Shown here in pieces: positions 47,647 through 58,480 of a stretch of DNA of 64,000 nt. The notes under the pieces were generated by a model, which did no database searches, was not told the origin of the DNA, and was given only the letters and a program-made list of their open reading frames with translations. Made by a program: the position numbers and the translations under genes. Location of the stretch: contig CP141140.1 of NCBI GenBank assembly GCA_035235625.1, positions 4,201,330 through 4,265,329 of the forward strand. Reading direction: 5' to 3'. Position 1 is the first letter of the stretch. Every line of letters begins with the position of its first letter. The stretch comes from Saururus chinensis. Lineage: Eukaryota; Streptophyta; Magnoliopsida; Piperales; Saururaceae.

Positions 47647-49901
47647 ATGGATTCCTTGAGATCCTTCAAGGGCTACGGCAAGGTGAGCGAGGAGGAGGAG
47701 CGCGCATTCCGCCGGAAAACCTGCAAGCGCTACGCCATCATCTGCGCCTCCATCGTTATTCTCCTAGTCATCGTTGTTGGTGCCGTCGTCGGTACACGGG
47801 CCGCCAGGAAGAGCAGCGACTCTGAAGAAACCGCTTCGTCGGCACCGTCTGTGGCCACTTCGATCAAGGCGGTGTGCAACGTGACCCGATACCCAGAGGC
47901 GTGCATCTCCAGCCTCTCCTCCATGGAAGGCAACCGGAAGTGGGACCCGGAGGAGCTCTTTCGCCTGTCACTCCAGGTGGCGCAGACGGAGCTCCAGAGG
48001 CTTGCTTCCCTACCACACCGCCTTATGGCGCAAACGAACAACAAGACAATCCAGGAGGCGCTGGATGATTGCAGCACAATGTTCGAGGACGCTGCCGATC
48101 GGATCAATATGACGCTAGCGTCGATGCGGCCAGGGCCCACCGGGGAGATACTGTCGAAGGGGGAGCTTGACGACCTCCGGACGTGGCTGAGCGCCGCGGT
48201 AACCGACCAACAGACCTGTTTGGACGGGCTGCAGGAGCTGTCCGGGGAGATACACGACCTGGTACGCACTTCCATTAAGAATTCTACCGAGTTTACGAGT
48301 AACAGCCTGGCCATCGGGAGCAAGATCATTCCCATCTTGCAGAAGCTGGACATATCCATCCACCGCAAGCTCCTGGCTACCGACTTCCCGGCGTGGGTGT
48401 CGTCCAAGGACAGGCGGCTTCTGCAGGAGGCGATGCCAACGCCGGATGCGGTGGTGGCAACGGACGGCAGCGGGAACTTCACAACGGTGAGTGGGGCGGT
48501 GGGTGCAGTGCCCAAGAAGAGCGACAAAAGATTCGTGATTTACATTAAGAGAGGGACTTACAAGGAGAACGTACAAGTGGACAAGTCCAAGTGGAATGTG
48601 ATGTTGGTCGGGGACGGGCAGGACGCCACGATCATCACCGGCAACTTGAATTTCGTCGATAAAACTCCGACCTTCCGGACGGCAACAGTAGGTAAGTAGA
48701 AGCAAAGCCAACTAAGAGCACTCGTCGTTGCCGTCTACCATTTAATGAACATTACTATTTTTCTTTACTAAAATTAGTCAATAATGAACGAGTTTGGAGT
48801 GACTTCTACATTGGGAGAATGGGAGTTGGGAGCAGTTAATGTTGAACATACCGAATTTCTCTGATACCAATATTTTTTCGGCCTTGTTTTTATTTTCGCG
48901 TACATTTTTTTTCAGCCCAATTCACAAACAATTAGATCGAATTTTTATTTCCTAATTTCAGATTTGTCATCTGCATATTATAGCCCATCTTTGTTCCCAT
49001 CTGATTTGAGCTACTTTCTCGTGGATATGGTGTCTTAACTTTGTGGTCACATTTATCGCCATAAAAAAAATCTGAGGTCGTACCAAATGCCCCCACGGAG
49101 GACGTGGTGGTGACTGGTGAGAAAACTATGGCTGGGATTTGGGTCGGGTTTAAGTTTTTAAATTCACGAGATTCACAATTTCTGACAAAGTTCGCTTCTT
49201 TGTGGTTGTGATAATGCGCAGCTGCCGTTGGGAAGGGATTCATGGCGCGAGACATCGGGTTTTACAACACGGCAGGGCCCGAGAAACACCAGGCGGTGGC
49301 CCTCCGAGCCGGGTCCGATCGCTCTGTCTTCTATAAGTGCAGGTTCGACTCCTACCAGGACACACTTTATGCCCACTCTCTCCGCCAGTTCTACCGCGAC
49401 TGCACCGTCACCGGCACCGTCGATTTCATCTTCGGCGACGCCGCTGTCGTCTTCCAAAACTGCCTCATCCTACCCCGCCAGCCGAGCCCGAATCAGGCCA
49501 ACACCATAACAGCCCAGGGGAAAGTGGACCCCAATGAGAACACCGGCATCTCCATTCAAGGCTCTCAGATCCAGCCACTCGACGACACTGTCACTGCCAA
49601 GACATACCTGGGCCGTCCGTGGAAGCCCTACTCTACGACAGTAATCATGCAGTCCACGATTGGGTCGATGGTTGACCCGGCCGGTTGGCTGCCGTGGGGC
49701 ATTGCTGATCCCCCTGCCACAATATTCTATGCCGAGTATAAGAACACTGGACCGGGCTCTGCCGTGGCCAGCAGAGTGAAGTGGGCCGGGTATAAGCCGG
49801 ACATCAGCGATGCTCAGGCGAGCAAGTTCACGGTGGAGTCGTTTATCCAGGGCCATGAGTGGTTGCCCACCACCGGTGTGTCTTTTGGGGCAACCTTATG
49901 A
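47647..49901 (+). CDS. PME1: Membrane-anchored pectinesterase, PME1-type (array gene 3)
   Basis: Two exons, 47647-48691 and 49222-49901, join in phase 1 in an Ala codon, giving 574 aa. The N-terminus MDSLRSFKGYGKV and the segments IKAVCNVTRYPEACISSLSS and STEFTSNSLAI match Arabidopsis PME1 (At1g53840) closely from memory, hence the symbol. Residues 29-49 are a single hydrophobic signal-anchor after KTCKR. The PMEI-like pro-region carries four conserved cysteines (CNVTRYPEAC, DDC, QQTC). RRLL at residues 256-259 is the processing site before the catalytic domain. Active-site residues are present: Q372 (QAVALR), Q394-D395 (QDTLY), D416 (DFIFG), R480 (LGRPW). The intron is 530 bp with a GTAAGT donor. 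Both exons are GC-rich. De-esterifies pectin in the wall after Golgi processing (family knowledge). Confidence 0.95.
48692..49221 (+). other. Intron of pectinesterase gene 3, 0.53 kb
   Basis: Donor GTAAGT at 48692 and acceptor TGCGCAG ending 49221. No mobile element seen, in contrast to gene 2. Confidence 0.9.
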
Positions 49902-50137
49902 TTTTGTCTAGTAAACGGTTTACACCCTCCAATGGTGGGGAGGTTCAAACTTTCTCGCTTTGCTGTTGTAATTACTAAAATACAAAATCATTTGGTCACA
50001 CACTTGTCGTAAGTTGGTTCCGCGGCACTGTGATTTGTTCCACGCTCATTCTTTTTAAGTCTTTTCGAACATTATTAAGGCTACGAATTTTTTGCTACAA
50101 TGCGAATAGCTCCTTGAAGTAATTTGCAACTTTATTA

Positions 50138-50388
50138 CTCCCTCCCTCTTGAAATAAGTGTTTCATATAAAAATTAAATTTGTTGTAAAGTAAGTGTCCT
50201 ATTTGCTTAGTTGTCAACCATTATCTCCTCTTTTATATAATTTTTATTTATATTTTTCTTAAAATATCCACTATTAATATCTTTTATGTGTCAAAAAAGA
50301 AAGGATAATTCTGAAATTTTGGGTAGTATAAGGTAGCTCGAATAATTAATTTTTTTAATATAAGACACTTACTTGAGGCAGCAAGGAG
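50138..50388. mobile_element. Stowaway MITE, 251 bp
   Basis: Starts CTCCCTCCCTCTTGAAATAA followed by GTG after TA (50136-50137) and ends CACTTACTTGAGGCAGCAAG followed by GAG, its inverse. The TA expected on the right is CT. Confidence 0.8.
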
Positions 50389-50389
50389 C

Positions 50390-50837
50390 TGTTGGAAAAT
50401 ATAGGAGTTTAAATAATAATTTTGATTAGTTTGGGTTAAGTGAATTTAGTCTACATAAGTTCAAAGACAAAAGTGATTGAATAAACATTGGTTGTAGTAT
50501 TGGAATAAATAATGTCATTCTTATCCTTCCTGGAATTAGATAAGATTGACCTTTAATGGGTCATATGATCCTATTTGGAAGGTCTTTTCTAAGATATATA
50601 CTTTTTCATTGTGTGTACATGTATCTCATTAGGCTTTGTTTGTGTCTTTTTAATGTATGTGAAGGTGTCTCCTTAAATTTTGGTCGCGCCCTTTTATAGT
50701 CTATATAAGATGATATTTTATATGTACTCAATAAAGATTTATTGATTTTCTACATAAGTTGTGTATGTATCCAGAGAGTAAAACAAAGTTTTTTTTGTCG
50801 TGGGTTGTAGTTGGAGAGTTTACAATAACCAGTAACA
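50390..50837 (+). mobile_element. Possible solo LTR, Copia-like (fossil)
   Basis: About 448 bp beginning TGTTGG and ending AACA, with a TATA-like CTATATAAGA followed by an AATAAAGA poly(A)-like signal in the order expected of an LTR. There are no internal retroelement domains and no convincing target duplication. It would be an old, non-coding remnant. Confidence 0.3.
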
Positions 50838-51114
50838 TATCGTTTTATTATAAGAAATATAATTCTGTTTGTCCCAAAGTACCTATGGGGAGGACAATCT
50901 ATCTTAAGGAGATAGCCTAGCTAGACTCAATATTTTCTTCTATTTTTCTACTCATCATGTGTATGCATGTATACACCGAATGATTGATTTAAGGCAGTTG
51001 CAATATACAAAGGGGAAACCAGCCGTCTAATAAGAACAATTACACAAAAAAAACTTATAACTTTTTGCCATATACTAATTTAGGGGTGATTATCTTGAAA
51101 ATCCCATTTGGCCC

Positions 51115-51205
<91 letters not shown>

Positions 51206-52647
51206 CTTGCCCATTTACTCGAAGAATGGTATTACACAAATAAAAAATCATCTGACCAGGATTAGCATCAGTCAACCATTAATTAAGTCAACATCAAAAA
51301 CCACAAATTTTGTATTTTTTTTAATTTGTTCTAAAATCTTGCATTTTAATAATTATCTCAATTAATCGGGTGGACAAGAAGTTCTTCTTTTTTGTGTTCA
51401 TGTTACCTCTGGATATTTAAAATTTGGATAATCATGTCTCCGAAAATCATGTTTGGAGATCTTCAACACTAAATTACGTAGGCAAAACTAAAAGTTGTTT
51501 CCTTGTCTAAAGCAAAGAAGATATGCAAAGAAATTGATAGCATCTAAAAGAGAATATAATGGTTTTTTGAGAATGATGTAATTTTATTGTTAGTTTGATC
51601 AACATTTTTTTTCTTGATAAAGTAGATCGGCTTGTAATTTATCCTAATTTTTATTTGCATAAAAACTTAGTCATAGATTGTGTTCTTTATCATAAATGTA
51701 ACGATGGAGCTTAGATATATAGAAATGACCTTTGTATGAGATTGAGGGAAAATTTGGCACCCTACCAATTGGAACAATAAACTAATAATTACTATATAAA
51801 ATCACAAGATAGCTAAAACTATAGTATGCGAAAAGGAGACTGGGGAGAAGGAGGAGGAGGAGAAGAAGATTGAGGAGGAGTCATGAACATCAACTTTAAA
51901 GAAAGTGGTAGGGTAGAGCTAGGCAGGGCTCATTTAAGGTTCAATGAGTTTGTGAAGATGAAATAGAAAGTGACAGGGGAATTTGGGTAACTTCTAGCTA
52001 CATGTGTAGAAGTTCACAAGATATTCTTACTTCACTTTTTTTATATCATAAGCCTTACACCACTTATAATTAAATAGGAGAAAGTAAATCTTATGTTGTC
52101 AGGTGTGACTTGTCCTCCCTATCCAATCAAAGGTGGTCTAAGTCCTATAATATAGAAAAAATAAAGGCTAAATATCATTGTCCTTATATTTACCCTTGTG
52201 TTCAATCTTTGGCTTTTCTTCTAGCTCTTGCATAGCACAAATATTTTCTTATTGTAAATTAAAAATTTTGTTATAAGATTGAAATACAACTTCTTGCATC
52301 AACCGCCATGTCAAGCAACCTCCATAGAATAGCTATAGCCCCACACTTGTTGGTGTCTTTAACATCACTTGAGGCCTACGTAAAGCAAAATTCAAGAGAA
52401 ATTTTTTGAGTTTTTTTAGAGTGTTTATTTGTTATATGTTTGTTTTGACTTTAGAATTTCGATGAAAATGACTTTTTATACAAGTTTTTATTTTAATTTT
52501 AGTTGTCTTAGTCGACACAAATATAATTATATCAAAATTATTGTTAGAATGAATAAGATAAAAATATTTTGTATATTTAAAAAATACAGGATTAATGAAA
52601 ATATAACTTTATAGTTTAATATTGTAGAAAATGATTGTCGTAAACTT
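50838..52647. other. AT-rich spacer before tRNA-His
   Basis: Apart from the TAA microsatellite, no gene or delimited element is visible. The frame at 52429-52614 is an AT-rich chance frame. Confidence 0.65.
51116..51205. repeat. (TAA)n microsatellite, about 29 units
   Basis: An uninterrupted trinucleotide run of about 90 bp. It yields poly-Asn, poly-Ile and poly-Tyr reading frames that are not genes. Confidence 0.97.
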
Positions 52648-52719
52648 GTGGCTGTAGTTTAGTGGTGAGAATTCCACGTTGTGGCCGTGGAGACCTGGGC
52701 TCGAATCCCAGCAGCCACA
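52648..52719 (+). tRNA. trnH-GUG: tRNA-His (anticodon GTG), nuclear type
   Basis: 72 nt. The acceptor stem GTGGCTG pairs with CAGCCAC and the discriminator is A at 52719. The anticodon stem CCACG/CGTGG encloses loop TTGTGGC with anticodon GTG at 52681-52683. The T-stem CTGGG/CCCAG encloses CTCGAAT. A-box and B-box internal promoters (TAGTTTAGTGG, GGCTCGAATCC) are intact, and a T7 run about 5 bases downstream is a pol III terminator. The sequence is the cytosolic plant type, not the plastid type. No intron. The extra 5' G of tRNA-His is added after transcription (established). Confidence 0.96.
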
Positions 52720-52723
52720 TAAT

Positions 52724-52736
52724 GTTTTTTTATTTT
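52724..52736 (+). terminator. Pol III terminator of tRNA-His
   Basis: A run of seven Ts followed by ATTTTT, a few bases after the tRNA 3' end. Confidence 0.7.
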
Positions 52737-52799
52737 TGTACTTCATGGTGTGCGTTAGCAAACCATATGAAGGAAAATTTTCAATTTTTAACGTGGCGA

Positions 52800-55700
52800 G
52801 TACAAGTGACCACAATGCATCACAACCGTTCCTTAAAAAAGGCCCCAAAAACAGGGACAGAGAAAAGGGAGGCCGGTAGTTACAATTATAAGAGATTTTA
52901 AGTGCATATCCATATACGATTAGAAGGGATTATTGGGGATAAATGGTTCTTAATATCCATCAGCTCTATGCATATCTGCTGATCATATGTGTCTACTCCG
53001 GTTCATACTTCATATTATGTTTTATTAGTGCATCCACCACAAACATGGGCATATATGGATATGCACTTAAAATCTTAATTCTAAAGTTTCATAGCAATGT
53101 AACATGTTAGGTTGGACATAATTTTCGTCCTAACATGGTACATGTCTACTATCTCAGTTTTTTTTAAAGATCTTTGCAATTATTAAAAATGGGCGAATCC
53201 AAACATCCATAAACACGACCAACTATTTGGCCATGTCCGTAACCTCTTATTATGGTGGACAAAAATAATTTAGTAATTGGCTGGCACGGACATAAAAAAT
53301 ATTTATCTTATAAAAATAAAGATATAAAAACAAAAGGACGACCAAACAAACAACCGACGTGAGAAATCCTAGGGACCATGCCCCTCTCTCTAGGTGGGGC
53401 CATATGCCTTTCCTACCTCCGTCTCTAACAAAAAACGACAACTTTAGTATGGTTTTCTTCACATAGAATATTGACCTTTGTGTAGCATAACTCAACTTAT
53501 AAGCTTCTAGTTTGCCCCAATTACGAGCAACATCGTCTGCTAACAAGGCCTCAAAATTAATAATACCAGCCAAATAAAAATGTCAAATTTTATCTTCTAA
53601 ACTTTTTTTGTGTCAGATCACGAATCGAAGACAATATCTACCACTGTGATGTTTTGATTGTTGCTAAAATAATTATACTATCATAGAAAGCGAGACGCAT
53701 ATTATTTTAAGTGCTATAACACTTTTAATTTTAGATCATATTATCCACAAATTTTTACACTTACCCCTATATTACCCATAAAGTTTTATAATTATTTCAT
53801 ATTACCATAAAGTTAATATATATATATATATATAAAAATAATTATTCTAAGGTTTTTTATATGACTGTCATATGGCATCTGAGTACTGGTCGTATATATG
53901 ACATGGGTCCTATTATTTATATTGTATTATTTATAACTTTACAGGTTATATCTTGAATTATTAAAATTAGATTTATATATTCTTAGTACCGTTAAAAAAG
54001 TCTAATTTATCAATTGAAACCCTATATGAGTTTTTTTTAAACTTTTTAGGTAGGTCTTGTGTATATGATGCCTTCACTATGATATTTTATTGCATGAATA
54101 TATCTTGAGTTCCCAACGTTGAATTTGTGCGTTTTTCATACTGTTCAAAAGTTATCAATGAGCACTATCAAATGAACCCCATGGATATGCTTTACAAAGT
54201 TTTTAGGTGGGTCCCACATGCATGACAGATTTCCCAATGATATTTTCTATTTTATATGTTGTTTAAAATTTTGTTCTCACAATTATCCTCAATAATAAAC
54301 AAGATCAACTCCTCAATCTCTGTCTATCATATTTAAAAAATTGTCTTTGATGCCTTGATAAAGATACTAACATTAAACAGTGAACAATATATGCATTAAA
54401 TTTGATAAGAATTAGATTTTTTATATTAATTAATTTAATTTGCTCACATGACAATCCTGAGTAAGCCAGAGTACTCTTTAGAAAAATTTTAATGTATCTT
54501 GCTTACAAGTTGTCATGCTCCTATATTTTTAAATATATTTTAATAAATAAAATAGCGAACTCATGTATAAAGAAAGTTATTATACCAAAAAAGCTTAAGG
54601 GTCAAATTTATTTATTTCCATATGGCAAAGTATAAAAAATTTAAAAAATTTTTAAGTATTACACTAGGAATGTTTTTGTTATAAAAAAAATCTACTTAAA
54701 CAAAGTCCTACTACTAATATATGTTCCCTTATGTAGATGAAACTAACATGATCATGTGAAGCATTTATAGAGAATTTAATTGACATAAAATTTAAAGTGG
54801 TGTACACCAAATTATTATATTATCTATATTTCTAATCCAACAATATGATTTTTATTTGGTTGGTTACATATACTAGGGAAAATTTGCTCACGTAGTCATC
54901 GGATTTATTTCCGATGGCTCATGTTACTATGGGCATAAATGCTATGTGAATAACATGAGCTGTTAGATATAAACCTAGCGGCTCATATTGCCCAGGCTCA
55001 CGTAGTCGCATATGAGCTAGGCGTGTCAAAATGAGACTATATATTGTATATTCGTGGGATATTTTTATTGTTCATGCTCCTAGGCATGTTTCCCAGAAGA
55101 AGGGGAATGTGTACACAACTCCACTTACATAGGAAAAATAGCACGGTCTATAATGCAAAGACCATCATTATTATCGTCCAGTCAAAACTATGACCTTACT
55201 ACAATTTATATTGAACCTATAAAATGTTTGCTTACTACAATATATTTAGGTTACTCATAATTACATATGCATATAATTAACGTTCATTATATTTTAAAAA
55301 ACGTGTATTGTAACTCTAGGTGAAAGGGGGACTTTACTTTATAATTTCTAATTTATATTCATTATTTCTAAATATATTTATATGTGCAATGCGAATGCAT
55401 TCTTACTTGTCACTTTACAGTAGTATATACATGCACAAGATGAAGATAAGAAAGGGAGGGCATGTTTTACTATTAGATCGAGCGCTGCATCTTCCTTTGT
55501 GTATTGAAAGGAATACAAGAACACGTTAACCAGCAAAATAATCTTATTTTGTATTCCCTTGAATTCTCAAAAGTTTCAACCAACCAAAGATGATAGTTTC
55601 TTTTCAATATAAACATAGTCCCTTCGACCGATCACAATTTAGTAGCTCCAAAACTGCACGGTCCGCACCATGAACTTTTTTATGTGTAAATAGACTTTCA

Positions 55701-55880
55701 ACCTAACATGAACCTTTTCATAACCAATCACACAATGTCCCCTGCTTATAAATCCAACCCCATTGAACCTCTGACCTGGTGTAGTATTTCGGCAGTCCTC
55801 ACTTAGATAATGGACAGTGTAAATTGCTCCACTTTCCTTGTATCATTTTTCTGTCAAAATGGGAAGGATATCTGGAGCTA
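52800..55880. other. Intergenic with decayed transposon pieces
   Basis: At 53085-53150 AACATGTTAGG and CCTAACATGGTACATG form an inverted pair like the 72-bp units at 45331. CCATGTCCG/GGACAAAAATAA words at about 53190-53290 recall the same hAT family. At 54060-54250 GCGTTTTTCATACTG and GAGCACTATCAAATGAACCC resemble the interior of the foldback at 31761. A TA run lies at 53817-53834. The frame at 53250-53573 (minus) has no recognised domain. No gene. Confidence 0.5.
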
Positions 55881-55889
55881 CTATTACAG

Positions 55890-56092
55890 AAGAAGAGTCC
55901 TTTGGAAGGTTGTGTGGCTTCACTAGCTAGGTGCCCAGACTTGTGTAGAGGGACCCTGCAAGGGCTTGGTGACGACTGTCTGATGCATGAAGGTCTCGCG
56001 TCTGCCCTAATCGAAAAGGCGAGGGACCATATCGAGATGCACGTTGCAGATCTTTCGAACTCAGGCCACCGAATAGCCAGAGTGGACAGCTA
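55890..56092 (+). pseudogene. Possible detached pectinesterase-inhibitor (PMEI) N-terminal fragment
   Basis: One open frame reads LEGCVASLARCPDLCRGTLQ, then GLASALIEKARDHIEMHVAD. The C-x(n)-PDLC-x2-TL pattern aligns with CSSTRFPDLCFSSI of array gene 1 on the PDLC block, and the following helix-like stretch fits a PMEI fold. It ends in a stop at 56091-56093. It could be the missing start of the broken gene at 57195, separated by about 1.1 kb of unrelated DNA. The spacing between the first two cysteines is two residues longer than usual. Confidence 0.4.
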
Positions 56093-57194
56093 GCATGCCC
56101 GAAATGCCTTAGGTGCAAACATGCTTCTCACTCTTCCGTTCTTTCGTTTTCTTGTGGATCGCACCTGGTAACATGCCTGCCTACTCTTCTCTTCTTCTCG
56201 CGCGTGTTGCCTTGGATGCGATAAGTGATGGAAATAGATAGCTTTCCAACTACTTTGGCTTTTTTCAGAAAAGTAATTAGTTGCCGCCTCCATATTTTGT
56301 CAAAAAGGAGTGGACAATTTCAATTCTTGACTACTTGTTGGTTGTGTTCATTCCGTGCCGTTGTGAGCATAGACGTGTCATACCATAAAATTAATTGAAG
56401 GTTATAAATAATTTTACATCACTTCAATTTTTTTGATAATATTGATATATAAGAGATAAGTTTGGCCTCTCAAGTTATACTCTTAGGTTACCCTATTTTT
56501 ATAGAGGAGATCATCTTAAATCTATGCACTTAGGCATGCTAACCCATACGTACACACGTTATCACTGTCTGGCTAGCTCGGTTATATTAGTATATGTGGC
56601 CGTTTGGGCCAGGTCGGGTTGGGTTGGTCAACAAGATAATTATTTTAAAAAAAATTATTTAATTTTCTCTTTAACCCAAAATAAGTCATATTATTCTTTT
56701 CATCGATCCAAATGTGTCAATTAACGAGAAAAACATCCGTTTGTACGAGACTAGTTGTCTTCAATCTTATTTATTATAAAATACTAAAAAATTAATTTTT
56801 TGGATCATCATTTACTAAATTTCTTTATCATCTTTTGTGAGAGTGATTTCATAATGTTAATTTGCTATATGCACTGTATAAATGTGTTTCTACAATGTGT
56901 GGTAGATCGTCTTATCCTCAGAGACAAACGTCTAAGTAATTCTTAAGTACTAATAGGGAAGGTGAATTCTATATTAAGGACAGAGTGTACACAATTGATT
57001 CGATCAATTTTTTTGTAAATTTCATTCATCACAACAATTATTAAGGTCCGAAATTAATTAACAAAACCTTTACTCGAGTGTTAATTTTTTCATTGTAATT
57101 CACGAAATACTTTCCGCATGCAGACCACAAGTAATATTCTTCTTTGATATATCAGTTAACCTCTTAAGTTTGATACCGGTTTCCCTTGAGTGAT

Positions 57195-58480
57195 AAATGT
57201 GTACGCATTTGCATGCCACTGTTATGAGCTCATGAACATGTCTCTGAAACGACTTAATTAACCAATCAATAGTAGCTCTAACAAGCTCTCCACGAAAAAG
57301 CAAGCAGGACATCCAAGCATGGCTCAGTGCAGTACTATTGACCTTCCAAAAAACCTGCAAAGACTCGATGAAGGACCAGTCCAGTAATGACGTTGTTAAC
57401 CATACTTCCAGCAAGGCTGACTACCTTTTGAGTCTCATTAGCAATTCGTTAGCCCTGGCAAATCGAATCACCCACCATAGCTAAGAGAACTGCCATCCTT
57501 CACACAACATCTTCCCAACATAGGTCACAAGTAAAGATCGACGACTACTCTAGAGAACTGGAATTCATGCCAATGCAGTCGTTGCACAAGATGGGACAGG
57601 GAATTATAAGACCATATCCGAAGCCCTTAATTCTGCTTCCGGTGGGCGGTTTGTGATTCACGTGAAGGCTGGCGTGTACATGGAATAGATAGGTGCGAAC
57701 AAGGATGGTATTATGCTGGTGGGAGATGGCAAATACTCTACAATTATAACCGGCAGTAAAAGTATCAGGGATGGATTAGTCTTTCTGAGTCTGCAACATT
57801 TGGTACGAAGCTTCAGACCTTCCCCTGTCTATTGCCACACCGCATCTTTTCATAGTTGATTCTTAGCTATCGACAGTAAAATTAATTAAACTAAAACCAT
57901 GATAAAACTTCTTCATGTTAGAAACGTAATGGTCTGATTAACAGTTTTATGATGAGATGACAATTTTAACGGCAGAATATGACTGATTAGTCAATAGATT
58001 AGCCAGTATAAACCCAACAATTGAAAGGACTAGCTAACAATCCGTGGGACGACGCCCCAAAACATAGTGAATTTTACTTTTGTGTCGTTTAATGGTCAAG
58101 TAGTCAGGGCAAAAGTTCTATAATTTGTTTCATATTTGTTTATATTTTATGATCACAAAGGCTTGTTTATTTTATATCAAACCTTCTCTGTATCCTGAAC
58201 AAAGAATATATTTAAACAGTAAACAATTATGAAGAACACGTAAGAAAGGTTTTTTTCTCTTTATGTTCACTTCCTCAAACTTATTGAACTTTGCGGCGGT
58301 ATCCGGTGACGGTTTCATTGCTCGAGATATTGGATTCTATAGCAGTGCAGGACCAGGAAACGGCCAGGCCGTTGCGTTATGGATCTCATCAGATCGTTCA
58401 GTGATGTACAGGTGCAGCATTAATTGCTTGGTACCAAGATACCCTATATGCCTTCGCCAGCTGAATGATTCGGTCATTCG
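57195..58480 (+). pseudogene. Pectinesterase pseudogene (array gene 4)
   Basis: Recognisable pieces in order: PMEI C-terminal half (DIQAWLSAVLLTFQKTCKDS at about 57309, SLISNSLALANRI), start of the catalytic domain ([20 protein letters not shown] at about 57570, VGDGKYSTIITGSKS), then after an intron-like gap AAVSGDGFIARDIGFYSSAG and QAVALWISSDRSVMYRC (58294-58420). Damage: a TAG stop replaces the residue after GVYME (about 57685), the frame shifts near 57780 and again at about 58430 where GYQDTLYA moves out of frame, and several stops lie in the PMEI part. Everything after QDTLY, including DFIFG and LGRPW, is missing. The exon junction is near 57807 (donor GTACGAAG), at the same codon as in the intact genes. 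The acceptor is poorly preserved. Confidence 0.88.

Noticed and set aside
47730-48711. Long antisense reading frames across pectinesterase gene 3 (265 and 198 codons)
   Set aside because: GC-rich exon shadows with no domain. The sense frame has full family signatures.
51065-51365. Homopolymeric Asn, Ile and Tyr proteins
   Set aside because: These are translations of the TAA microsatellite in different frames and strands.
53250-53573. 107-codon minus-strand frame as a LINE or retroelement fragment
   Set aside because: No reverse transcriptase, integrase or gag motif could be recognised, so no class was assigned.
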